64,000 nucleotides of DNA, from positions 806,001-870,000 of the forward strand of contig NZ_RZNB01000001.1 of assembly GCF_004078635.1 (NCBI RefSeq). The letters are read 5' to 3'. The stretch is from Labedella phragmitis. GTDB taxonomy: Bacteria > Actinomycetota > Actinomycetes > Actinomycetales > Microbacteriaceae. A model generated the notes under the pieces. It made no database searches. It was not told where the DNA came from and saw only the letters and a list, made by a program, of their open reading frames with translations. This document shows positions 25,391 through 32,813 of this stretch, one piece after another (the first letter of the stretch is position 1; each line of letters opens with the position of its first letter). A program made the translations under genes and the position numbers.

Positions 25391-27167
25391 TGGAGGGGGC
25401 GCTCGTGTCCGGGGTCGTCGGCGTGCTCGAGTCCGGAACGGACGGAACGCTCGACTCGGGCGTCGCCGGCGATCCGCCGCCACCGGGGGCCGGTGCATCG
25501 GGCACGGAGACGTCGGGGACGCTCGCGCCGCCGCCGGAGGGCGACGACGTGTCGCCGCCGGCACCCGTCGGGGCGTCGCCGGACGGGATGTCCACCGAGG
25601 TCGATGCGTCGACGGGAGTCGAGGCGTCGGCGGCGCCGTCGACCACGGGGGCGTCGGGAGCATCGGTGTTCGTGCCGCCGCCCGTTACGGGAGCGGGGCT
25701 CGACGGCGCTGCGCCACCCGTGGTGGGGGCTGTCGGCGCCTCGACGCTCGGCGCGCTCGGCGCATCGACCGACGAGGGCGTGCTCGGCGCGTCGGGCGAG
25801 CCGGCGGAGGGCACGTCGACACCCGGGGAGGTCGTGTTCGCGCCGCCGCCGCTGCCCGTCGACGGGGCATTGGGACGCGTTCCGCCGCCGGTGGGGCGGG
25901 CGGCCCCTCCGATGAGCGAGCCCATCACGCCGGAGGCGATCGGGTCGAAGGTCGACATGTCGCCCTGGACCGCGGCCTGGACGACACCGTCGGTGAGCCC
26001 GTCGATCGCTCCCTCGCCGACACCGACGGCGGCGTTCGACGCGACACGGGAGACGCCCGTGCGGGCGTTGATGCGCAGGACGTGGGCGCCACCGTCGCCG
26101 AAGCGCCCGGCGATGCCACCACCCGCGAACGAGCCGAGACCGACCGCCAACAGGCTCTGCGCGTGCTCGGGTCCGCGGATCTGGTTGACGGCCGCCTGGA
26201 CCGTGACGGTCGCGACGGCGCTCTGCGTGCCCTCCGCGAGGGCACGCAGCAGCAGCTTCGCCGCAAGCGCGTTCATGCGTGTGAGAGCGACGAGCTTCTG
26301 CACGAGCTGGGCGATCTTGATCACCCAGCGCATGACGGTCGTCGCGATCTTCGCGACGACCGCGGGAGCGGCGAGGCCGCCGGTCGCGACGGAGAGCAGC
26401 GCGCCGAGGCCGAGGTCGAGCGCGATCTCGGCGGCCATCTGGCCGAGGAACCAGCCGATCTCCTCCCACATCGCCTCGACCGCCTGCTTCTGCTTCGTGC
26501 AGAAGTCGCTCAGACTGTCGGGACCGTCGGCGGCCTTCGCGATGTCGCGGAGCTTCTGGACGACGAGGTCACGCGAGGTGCGAATGTCGTTCGCCTGAGG
26601 GATGTCCATCGACGCGAGGTTCGTGAGCGTTCCGTCGAGCTCGTTCGCGGCGCTCGTGATCGAGGTGCCGAAGGACGACCAGGCCGATGCCGCATCGCCG
26701 AGCTTCCCCGTGTCGGCGTCCGGGAGGACGACGCCGATCTGCGCGAGGGCGTCCATGACGAACTCCCCGAACTCGCCGAGCGGCGTCGTGGGGCCGGGCG
26801 CCTTCGCGCTCGGAACGGAGTAGGTCTCGGCGGACCCCGGCGTGCTCGACGGCGACCGCGCGGGGACGGCGACGAGCGTTCCCACGGTTCCGGCGTCCGT
26901 GTAGGCGTTCGCCGTGTCCTGGAGGAGCGTGTCGAGCCGGCGGAGCGTCTGGGCGTACGAGCCGGCAGCGTTGAGGGTGTTGGTGGCGCCGTCGCCGTAC
27001 CCGTCGATGAACTCCTGCGCGGCGTCCTCGTTGCCGGCCATGCCGCCGGTGCTCGCGAGGGCGGACTGGGCGGCGCGCGCTGCGGATTCGAGCTGTGTCG
27101 CGACGCGGTAGAGGTCGTCGCCGTCGAGGGCGAGGCGCGACGGGGTCACACGGACGAACACGGACAC
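24468..27167 (-). CDS. N-terminal part of frameshifted type VII polymorphic toxin (WXG100-like/CpnT-like)
   Basis: As written, this frame gives 899 residues, but only about the first 592 (27167-25391) look genuine; after the C7 run it reads Arg/Pro-rich out-of-frame sequence. Residues 1-110 form a WXG100-like helical hairpin for Esx-type export. Residues 140-330 contain long helices and hydrophobic segments (GWFLGQMAAEIALDLGLGALLSVATGG) like the CpnT N-terminus. Residues 400-592 are a Pro/Ser/Thr/Asp linker. The GTG at 27167 has AGGGAGA upstream, nine bases after the preceding WXG gene. One extra C would restore a protein of about 1250 residues. Sequencing error, phase variation or decay are all possible. 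Confidence 0.85.
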   Translation of the reverse strand: MSVFVRVTPSRLALDGDDLYRVATQLESAARAAQSALASTGGMAGNEDAAQEFIDGYGDGATNTLNAAGSYAQTLRRLDTLLQDTANAYTDAGTVGTLVAVPARSPSSTPGSAETYSVPSAKAPGPTTPLGEFGEFVMDALAQIGVVLPDADTGKLGDAASAWSSFGTSITSAANELDGTLTNLASMDIPQANDIRTSRDLVVQKLRDIAKAADGPDSLSDFCTKQKQAVEAMWEEIGWFLGQMAAEIALDLGLGALLSVATGGLAAPAVVAKIATTVMRWVIKIAQLVQKLVALTRMNALAAKLLLRALAEGTQSAVATVTVQAAVNQIRGPEHAQSLLAVGLGSFAGGGIAGRFGDGGAHVLRINARTGVSRVASNAAVGVGEGAIDGLTDGVVQAAVQGDMSTFDPIASGVMGSLIGGAARPTGGGTRPNAPSTGSGGGANTTSPGVDVPSAGSPDAPSTPSSVDAPSAPSVEAPTAPTTGGAAPSSPAPVTGGGTNTDAPDAPVVDGAADASTPVDASTSVDIPSGDAPTGAGGDTSSPSGGGASVPDVSVPDAPAPGGGGSPATPESSVPSVPDSSTPTTPDTSAPSTPPPPRTSRPTRARRRPRTRAPPPPRTSHPTRARRRPRTAPPRPCPTRGRRRPRTPRPLMRAHRRFPTCRAPPPDHRRPPTPRLRTARPRRTERPRDPLRSVSAPRPPPRHRPRPRRALRTPTRAPSKLPSPPTRPRPMLPLRRTLRTRRRPTPRPLRRTPPTTRTRSTRTTRWRPARSPPERSASSDCTRERAEGRHRPLRPPRPPRRHPARRRPPLPQAPRRRTRPTPKPPTPKPPTPTLPTPTPPTPTPSRPTHPTPRSPTRAPTRPTGPRRRSTRPSRRSTRTSTRSTRPTATRPTAATRRAS
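24628..24720. repeat. 15-bp tandem repeats encoding (D/E)TPDA pentapeptides
   Basis: About six imperfect copies of a TCGGCGTCGGGGGTG-type unit. On the minus strand they encode consecutive DTPDA/ETPDA pentapeptides in the toxin linker. The unit length is a multiple of three, so copy-number changes keep the frame. Confidence 0.8.
25270..25430. repeat. 60-bp tandem repeat with 11-base insertion and G7 run (toxin frameshift site)
   Basis: Near-identical units begin near 25276, 25336 and 25407. The first step is 60 bases, the second 71. The extra 11 bases include G7 at 25384-25390 (C7 on the coding strand) and shift the frame. A C8 run, or a -1 ribosomal slip on ACC CCC CCT, rejoins the frame as STPPSTPDV. 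Confidence 0.9.
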
Positions 27168-27176
27168 GGTGTCTCC

Positions 27177-27485
27177 CTAGGCCAGGCTCGCGCGGGTGTC
27201 GGCCCACGCGGTGTCGAGGCTCTCGACGGTCGTCGAGTAAGCGGTGTGGACGGCTTTCGCGAGCTCGTGCAGGCCGTCGGCGCCGTCACGCAGACTTTGG
27301 GCCCCGACGGACCAGGCCTCGAAGCTCGCGAGGAACGTCGTCATCGCGGGTCCCTGCCAATCGGCGGGAAGCATGTAGGCGAAGCCGCCAGCACCCTGCC
27401 GGAGGGCCTCGCAGTAGGTGACGAGCGTCTCCATCTGGGTGACGAGCTGCTCGAGGGAGGCCAGATCGACCTGCTGCTCAGACAT
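27177..27485 (-). CDS. WXG100-family Esx protein (102 aa)
   Basis: A small helical-hairpin protein with the turn motif DWQGPAM at about residues 43-49, the W-x-G of type VII substrates. It starts MSEQQVDLASLEQL, overlaps the preceding WXG gene by eight bases, and ends nine bases before the toxin gene. It probably dimerises with a neighbouring WXG protein or acts as a secretion partner for the toxin N-terminus (inference from family practice). It carries no signal peptide. Confidence 0.85.
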   Translation of the reverse strand: MSEQQVDLASLEQLVTQMETLVTYCEALRQGAGGFAYMLPADWQGPAMTTFLASFEAWSVGAQSLRDGADGLHELAKAVHTAYSTTVESLDTAWADTRASLA

Positions 27486-28014
27486 CGGCGGCCTCGCTCG
27501 TCTCGGCGCCGTCGCTCGTGGCGTCGGCGTTCTTCTGTTCTCCCTTGTCGTTCGACTGGCGGGCGGCGATCGAGCCGCCCGTGACGAACGACGCGTAGCC
27601 GGAGGACTGCAGCTCGGCGTCCGCCTCGGCCTCCTCGCGCTCCTCGACGCCCTGGCGGTTCGCGGCCACGCGCTGGGCCATCGCCGCCGAGCCGTTCGCC
27701 GCCGAGACCGTCGACTGACGCCGGTTCGCGAAACCGCCGGAGAGGCCGACCTCCGTGGAGATGTAGCCCGATTCCGCCATCCGCAGTTGCGAGGAGAGTC
27801 CCGTGAGAGCGGCGCGCACCATGAGCGCTCCGTCCTGCCACTGACCCCAGAGCTCGACGAACTTGTCGGCGTCCTCACCCTGCCAGGTGCTCCCCGCGAC
27901 GCTCGACACCGTTGCGCTCGCCTCGGCGAGGTTGCTGTCGAAGGTCGCGACGACGGTGTCCAGGAGAGTGGACACCTCGCCGAGCGAATTCGCGCGGACG
28001 CGGTACTGCACCAT
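27478..28014 (-). CDS. WXG100-family protein with C-terminal extension (178 aa)
   Basis: The first 95 residues form a WXG100 helical hairpin with STWQGEDADKF at the turn. The remaining 80 or so residues are a charged, probably flexible tail (EEREEAEADAEL, SNDKGEQKNAD). The ATG at 28014 follows GAGGATCC-like sequence. It is the second of three WXG genes on this strand and overlaps the third by eight bases. It may be a secreted substrate or the partner of the 102-residue protein. Confidence 0.85.
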   Translation of the reverse strand: MVQYRVRANSLGEVSTLLDTVVATFDSNLAEASATVSSVAGSTWQGEDADKFVELWGQWQDGALMVRAALTGLSSQLRMAESGYISTEVGLSGGFANRRQSTVSAANGSAAMAQRVAANRQGVEEREEAEADAELQSSGYASFVTGGSIAARQSNDKGEQKNADATSDGAETSEAADV

Positions 28015-28091
28015 GGCGGATCCTCAGATCGAGAGACGGAATCGGTGGGTGTCGAGGGCGCGGTTGCGCGCCGGGAGGGGACGCGGGAATC

Positions 28092-28124
28092 CCGCCGCCA
28101 CGACCAGCGCGAGGTGACGGCGGG
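28092..28124 (-). terminator. Hairpin between first and second WXG genes
   Basis: TCCCGCCG pairs with CGGCGGGA around a loop of about 20 bases, just after the first WXG100 stop. It could act as an attenuator that makes the first WXG protein more abundant than the toxin genes. Confidence 0.45.
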
Positions 28125-28133
28125 ACCCGCCGA

Positions 28134-28427
28134 TCAGCCTCGGAAGAGACCGGAGATCGACTGCTCCGAGTCCTCGTAGGTGAGAGAGGCCTGGTTGAGC
28201 AGTTCGCTGATGCCCTGGAGCGACTCCTTGAGCTGCAGTGCGGACTGGTCCCACTGGCTGTAGAGCTCGTTGAAGCTCTGCGACGCCGTTCCCGACCAGT
28301 CGCCGCCGACGAGACCGTCGACGAGTCCCTTCAGATTCTGGAGCTGCGACTCGATCGACTGCGAGCCGGATGACAACTGGCTCGCGACGCCGGCGAGCGA
28401 TTCTGATGTGACCTTGATGTCGGCCAT
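28134..28427 (-). CDS. WXG100-family type VII secretion target (97 aa)
   Basis: A classic 97-residue Esx protein. Its two helices flank the GDWSGTASQSF turn at about residues 42-52. The ATG at 28427 has a strong GAGGAGG ribosome site. It is the first gene after a good promoter (28535-28563, minus strand) and about 100 nt of leader. A hairpin behind it may limit read-through to the other WXG genes. It is likely exported as a dimer by the EssC-like ATPase encoded at 34428-38759. Confidence 0.9.
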   Translation of the reverse strand: MADIKVTSESLAGVASQLSSGSQSIESQLQNLKGLVDGLVGGDWSGTASQSFNELYSQWDQSALQLKESLQGISELLNQASLTYEDSEQSISGLFRG

Positions 28428-28534
28428 GACGATCCTCCTCGTGTTCGAATGACGACGGAGAACCCGACGGTCGTGATGCGCGGGCGACCTGCTGGTCCCC
28501 CTGCGCCGCCGATCCGGCATCTCCAACTGGGTCG

Positions 28535-28563
28535 AGCCTAAAGTGGCCCTCCGACGGCAACAA
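28535..28563 (-). promoter_or_regulatory. Promoter of the WXG100/toxin operon
   Basis: On the minus strand TTGTTG (28563-28558), a 17-base spacer, then TAGGCT (28540-28535). It predicts a start near 28528 and a leader of about 100 nt before the first WXG gene. Confidence 0.6.
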
Positions 28564-28664
28564 GGTGGAGAGGTACCCATGCCTCGCATTGGGGGGCGTC
28601 CGGGAGGTGGCACGTTCGGTCGCTCCGCTCGCGGGCTCGGCACCGGCAGCGGGGCGCATCGCCT

Positions 28665-29438
28665 TCATGGCGTGGCTCGCGCGGCCACCGCCGCGAACAG
28701 TCCCATGAATGCGGGGTCGCTCGCGCGGCCGAGGGCGCCATCGGCGTCTCGCTCGATGAGGGCGCCGACCATGTCCGACACGGCGTCGTGGTGGCGGTCC
28801 ACATCGGCCCGCCATTGTGGATCGATGGGACCCGAGAGATGGCGGAGCGTGTCCATCTGGGTCCGCAGGATCGACCCCGCGACCGCGGTGAGGATCCCGG
28901 CCGGTGGTATCGACACGATCGTGGCGAATACCTCGAGGCTCGACCGGACGAACGTCTGGAGGTCACCGTCGCGTGCTGCCGTCAGTGCTGTCACTCGCTG
29001 ACGGAGGGACATCGCGCCGGCCGCGGTCATTCCGTCGACCGCGTCGGCGAAGACGAGCGGGCGAAGGGCTTCGAGCACCCGCGCCGTCTGGGGATACAAC
29101 GGCCCGTCGATGTTCAGCGGGTGAAGGGACCGAACGAGGTCGGACAGCGCCGAGCTCTCCCCGGCGAAGACGCCACCCCCCGGCCCGGTGCGCACGGAGA
29201 TCTCGCCGGTCGACTGCAACAAGCGCAACGCCTCGTGCAGTGTGCCGATCGACACCCCGTAGGCCTCGCGTAGTTCCTGACGGCTGCCCAGACGTGCTCG
29301 AGGCCCTGCTTCCCGGGCTCGCTCGGCTATTCGTTCCGCGATCGTCTCGGCGCGTGGCACCGACTCCGACCGCGGTCTGCGTGTGGGGGGCATGTTCTCT
29401 CCGTCTGCCGGGGTCTCTGTAAATCTACGCGGACTCAC
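28665..29438 (-). CDS. GntR-family (FadR-like) transcriptional regulator
   Basis: 257 residues. The N-terminal winged helix spans about residues 30-90 (LGSRQELREAYGVSIGTLHEALRLLQSTGEISVRTGPGGG). The all-helical FCD-like effector domain follows. The GTG at 29438 is chosen because TAATCT sits six bases before it, a leaderless promoter; an ATG at 29393 is the alternative. A 16-bp palindrome overlaps that -10 box, suggesting autorepression and control of the divergent hydrolase gene at 29539. The ligand is unknown, perhaps the hydrolase substrate or product. Confidence 0.88.
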   Translation of the reverse strand: MSPRRFTETPADGENMPPTRRPRSESVPRAETIAERIAERAREAGPRARLGSRQELREAYGVSIGTLHEALRLLQSTGEISVRTGPGGGVFAGESSALSDLVRSLHPLNIDGPLYPQTARVLEALRPLVFADAVDGMTAAGAMSLRQRVTALTAARDGDLQTFVRSSLEVFATIVSIPPAGILTAVAGSILRTQMDTLRHLSGPIDPQWRADVDRHHDAVSDMVGALIERDADGALGRASDPAFMGLFAAVAARATP

Positions 29439-29444
29439 GATCGA

Positions 29445-29473
29445 AGATTATTCATGAATAATAGACACGTCAG
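29445..29473 (-). promoter_or_regulatory. Promoter of GntR gene
   Basis: On the minus strand CTGACG (29473-29468), 17 bases, TAATCT (29450-29445), six bases, GTG at 29438. Confidence 0.55.
29447..29462. promoter_or_regulatory. Perfect AT-rich palindrome, probable GntR operator
   Basis: ATTATTCATGAATAAT is a perfect 16-bp palindrome in a 70 % GC genome. It lies between divergent regulator and hydrolase genes and overlaps the regulator -10 box. It is probably the binding site of the regulator dimer. Confidence 0.7.
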
Positions 29474-29538
29474 TTCAACCCGTTGCTGCGGCGCGGCCTC
29501 AGCAACGGTCCCGAGATCCAGAAGGAAGTGAGGATGGC

Positions 29539-30669
29539 ATGTCGGCCACATCGACGGAAGAGACGAGCCGTTCGCCCCGACCGCGATCGAGAACGAAGAA
29601 GGTGTGGATGGCCATCGGTGCCGTCGTCGTCGTGATCATGCTTGCCGCAGTCGTGACATTCGGCGTCGTCAAGCACTCCGTCGACACCTACAGGGATCCA
29701 TGGATTCAGAAGGTCGCGGACGCCGGCTACGAGGAGAAGACCGCGCGGGTGAACGATGTGAACTTCAGCTACGTCGAGGGCCCGGACAACGGACCGCCGC
29801 TGATGCTCCTGCATGCGCAGCTCATGGACTGGTTCGACTACAGCCGCGTCATGCCGGAGCTCGCCGAGAGCTACCACGTCTTCGTGGTCGACTATCAGGG
29901 CCACGGCGAGACGACCTACCCGGACGACTACGCGATGACCGCCGATCAGATCGGCACCGACCTCGGCGCGTTCATGGATCAGGAGATCGGGGAGCCGGCT
30001 TTCGTGAGCGGCAACTCGTCCGGCGGTCTTCTCACGACCTGGCTCGCGGCCAACCGCCCCGACGCCGTCCGGGCGGTCGCGCTCGAGGACCCGCCGCTCT
30101 TCTCGTCCGAGTACCCGGAGATCCAGAACACCGTCGCGATCAAGGCCTTCAAGAGCAGTTACGACGTCGCCATGAGTGACGCCGGCAACGAGGACTTCCT
30201 CATGTACTGGCTCGAGTACAACTCCGCGTTCTTCGACAAGAACGTCTTCCCCGGCTCGACCGCGGTGATCACGTACTTCGTCACCTCCTATCGTGAGGCG
30301 AACCCCGGCGAGCCCGTCGAGCTCAGCTTCATCTCGGATGACACGGTGCGCCTGCTGATGAGAGGGCTCGAGGAGTACGACCCCCGCTTCGGCGCAGCGT
30401 TCTACGACGGAACCTGGAACGAGGCATTCGATCATGCCGAGGCGTTGCAGGCGATTACCGCGCCGACGCTGCTCATCCACGCCAACTTCTCGACCACCGA
30501 CGACGGGCTCCTCGACGGAGCGATGGATCAGGAGGAGGCCGACAAGGCCATGTCATTGCTCGTGGACGGGACGTATGCGCGGGTTGATTCGGAACACGTC
30601 GTCCATCTCGATCAGCCTGACCAGTACGTCGGTCTCCTCAACGACTTCTTCCTCGACGGTGTGAAGTGA
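29539..30669 (+). CDS. Membrane-anchored alpha/beta hydrolase
   Basis: 376 residues. The N-terminal helix at about residues 23-45 (VWMAIGAVVVVIMLAAVVTFGVV) anchors the enzyme. The hydrolase fold follows, with GHGET, the nucleophile elbow SGNSSGG (Ser in G-N-S-S-G), an acid in the LLIHANFSTTDDG region, and the catalytic His in DSEHVVHLDQP. The ATG at 29539 has GTGAGG upstream; an ATG at 29534 is out of frame. It is probably controlled by the adjacent GntR protein through the palindrome at 29447. Esterase or peptidase activity is not distinguishable. Confidence 0.9.
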   Translation: MSATSTEETSRSPRPRSRTKKVWMAIGAVVVVIMLAAVVTFGVVKHSVDTYRDPWIQKVADAGYEEKTARVNDVNFSYVEGPDNGPPLMLLHAQLMDWFDYSRVMPELAESYHVFVVDYQGHGETTYPDDYAMTADQIGTDLGAFMDQEIGEPAFVSGNSSGGLLTTWLAANRPDAVRAVALEDPPLFSSEYPEIQNTVAIKAFKSSYDVAMSDAGNEDFLMYWLEYNSAFFDKNVFPGSTAVITYFVTSYREANPGEPVELSFISDDTVRLLMRGLEEYDPRFGAAFYDGTWNEAFDHAEALQAITAPTLLIHANFSTTDDGLLDGAMDQEEADKAMSLLVDGTYARVDSEHVVHLDQPDQYVGLLNDFFLDGVK

Positions 30670-30744
30670 GCGCTACGAGCCTGATCCGTCAATGAGGTTG
30701 CAGAATCCTCGCGACGAGGCTGCTTCAGCCCACGGGCCAGCCGC

Positions 30745-31431
30745 TCATAACCCGATGACGTCGAAGTAGTAGTCGGCGCCCATCCAGACGCGATCGCCGA
30801 CGGCGAGCGGGAACGCCCGGTTCGTCACGAGGGGTGTTGTGCTGTCTCCGCGTTCCACCTCGGTGCCGTTGGCGGAGCCGAGGTCGACGACGGCGAGGGT
30901 GCCGTCGGCCGGCTCGATCCGGATGTGCGCCCGGGACACCGAGCGCGAGGGGTCGTCGATCTGCACTCCCGCGATGCGCGCGTCGGTCGCCACGACGCCG
31001 GGGTTCCGGCCCACGATCGCGGGTGCGATGATGGCGATGGTGGAGCCCGTGCTGAGTTTCACGTGCACGGAGGACGGGCCGGGCGGTGTCGGGGCCGGGC
31101 GAGGCGCGGGGCTCGGTGTCGGGGCGGGGGACGGGACAGCCGGAGCGGGGGCGGGAGTCGGCGTCGATCGCGACGGGGGAGCGGGCGGGTCCGCCGGAGC
31201 CGCCTCGTCCGGTGCGGGGGCGCCGAAGGTCCCGGGGAGCGGAACTCGGCCGATCCGCCGCTTCTTCTTCTCGGAAGCCGGAGCGGGTGCGGCGGTGGTG
31301 GGAGCGGGCGCGGCGCCGGCGACGTGAGCGCCGAAGGGAGGCGGCACGGAGGCGACGAGCTGGCCGCAGTTCGCACAGAACATGCTGTTCGGACGCAGCT
31401 CCTCGTCGCAGAACTGGCAGCGCGCGGACAT
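30745..31431 (-). CDS. Zinc-ribbon/FHA domain protein
   Basis: 228 residues. An N-terminal zinc ribbon (CQFC...CANC, residues 5-20) precedes a Pro/Ala-rich linker (about 30-125). The C-terminal FHA domain has VGRNPG, SVSRAHIRIE and DLGSANGTEV, the phosphothreonine-binding signature. FHA proteins commonly accompany WXG/FtsK secretion loci in actinobacteria and receive Ser/Thr-kinase signals; no kinase is in view. The ATG at 31431 has GGGGGAAG upstream. It is divergent from the MFS gene at 31557. Confidence 0.9.
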   Translation of the reverse strand: MSARCQFCDEELRPNSMFCANCGQLVASVPPPFGAHVAGAAPAPTTAAPAPASEKKKRRIGRVPLPGTFGAPAPDEAAPADPPAPPSRSTPTPAPAPAVPSPAPTPSPAPRPAPTPPGPSSVHVKLSTGSTIAIIAPAIVGRNPGVVATDARIAGVQIDDPSRSVSRAHIRIEPADGTLAVVDLGSANGTEVERGDSTTPLVTNRAFPLAVGDRVWMGADYYFDVIGL

Positions 31432-31544
31432 GTGATCTTCCCCCGGTCGATGGTGCTCGCGATCTCGGCGAGACCGAGTCTAGACGGCCGGACGACCACC
31501 CCCCTCCGCGTGGGGACGTTCCCCGTGCGGGGGTGGGGCCCTCA

Positions 31545-31550
31545 TAGACT
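31545..31550 (+). promoter_or_regulatory. Leaderless -10 (TAGACT) of MFS gene
   Basis: TAGACT, six bases, then GTG at 31557. There is no ribosome site, which supports a leaderless start. Confidence 0.6.
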
Positions 31551-31556
31551 CGATGA

Positions 31557-32801
31557 GTGACGACCCTTCCCGCTGCCCCGCTCTGGGCCGGGCGGACGCT
31601 CGCCGTTGTGGGTGTCGTCCTCGCGGCGGCCAATCTGCGCACGGCGGTCGCCGCTCTCTCTCCGATCGTCGCCCAGATCGGCGACGACATCCCGCTCGAC
31701 TCGATCGGTCTCGGACTTCTCGGGACTCTGCCGCCGTTGTGCTTCGCCGTCTTCGGCCTGCTGGCACCCGTCCTCCAAGCCCGCGTGCGGCTCGAGACAC
31801 TGCTCGTGGTCCCGCTCGTGCTCGTCGTGCTCGGGCACTTCGTGCGGGCCGCAGCTCCATCGTTCCCGATGCTCGCGATCGGCAGTGCTCTCGCGTTCGC
31901 GGGCATGGGAGTTGCGAACGTCGCCCTGCCGCCGGTCGTGAAGAAGTACTTCCCGGACCGCATCGGGCTCATGACGTCGCTCTACGCGACCGTGCTCTCG
32001 CTCATGACCTTCGTCCCCCCGCTCATCGCGGTCCCGGTCGCCGACGCGGCGGGGTGGCGGGTGTCGCTCGGGCTCTGGTCGGTCTTCGCGATCGCCGCCG
32101 TCGTTCCGTGGGTCGGACTCCTGCTGCGCGAGCGCCGTGGGCGCGAGCGCGCCGCGCCCACCGACGACACCGCGTCGATCGCCATCGTGCCCCCGACGGT
32201 CGCGGGGAGGACGTGGCGCTCGCCGCTCGCGTGGGGCATGGCGGTGCTCTTCGGGACCACATCGCTCAACGTCTACGCGCTGTTCGCGTGGCTCCCGCAA
32301 CTCCTCATCGAGGATGCCGGCGTGACGCCGGCTGAGGCCGGTTCCCTGCTCTCGCTGTATGCGGCCGTCGGCCTGCCCGCGTCGATCATCGTGCCCATGC
32401 TCGCGGTGCGGTTGCGGACCGTGTGGCCGCTCCTCGGCGCCGGCCTCGTGTTCTACGTCTCCGGGTATCTCGGGCTTCTGCTGCTCCCACACACGCTCAC
32501 GTGGTTGTGGGTCGCGCTCGCGGGGGCAGGGCCGCTGCTCTTCCCCCTCACACTCGTGCTCATCAATCTGAGGACGCGCTCGGGCGCGGGATCCGTGGCC
32601 CTCAGCGGCTTCACGCAGGGCATCGGCTACGTCGTGGGCGCGATCGGACCGCTCCTCTTCGGCGTCCTGCACGAGGTGACGGGCGGCTGGACGGCGCCGC
32701 TCGTCTTCCTCCTCGTGACGGTCTGCTCGATCCTCGTGACGGGGAGCATCGTCGCGCGCCCCCGGAGCCTCGAGGACGACTGGGCCCGTTCCGCCCGCTG
32801 A
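31557..32801 (+). CDS. MFS transporter, CynX/NimT type
   Basis: A 414-residue, twelve-helix major facilitator. N-terminal LAAANLRTAVAALSPIVAQIGDDI is typical of the CynX/NimT (cyanate or nitroimidazole-type) group. A central cytoplasmic loop (RERRGRERAAPTDD) divides two six-helix halves, and the second half has LRTRSGAGSVALSGFTQGIGY. The GTG start follows a leaderless promoter. The transported compound is unknown. It is convergent with the DHA2 exporter gene, with about 12 bases between stops and no obvious hairpin in that gap. Confidence 0.92.
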   Translation: MTTLPAAPLWAGRTLAVVGVVLAAANLRTAVAALSPIVAQIGDDIPLDSIGLGLLGTLPPLCFAVFGLLAPVLQARVRLETLLVVPLVLVVLGHFVRAAAPSFPMLAIGSALAFAGMGVANVALPPVVKKYFPDRIGLMTSLYATVLSLMTFVPPLIAVPVADAAGWRVSLGLWSVFAIAAVVPWVGLLLRERRGRERAAPTDDTASIAIVPPTVAGRTWRSPLAWGMAVLFGTTSLNVYALFAWLPQLLIEDAGVTPAEAGSLLSLYAAVGLPASIIVPMLAVRLRTVWPLLGAGLVFYVSGYLGLLLLPHTLTWLWVALAGAGPLLFPLTLVLINLRTRSGAGSVALSGFTQGIGYVVGAIGPLLFGVLHEVTGGWTAPLVFLLVTVCSILVTGSIVARPRSLEDDWARSAR

Positions 32802-32813
32802 CGAGCGACCGGG

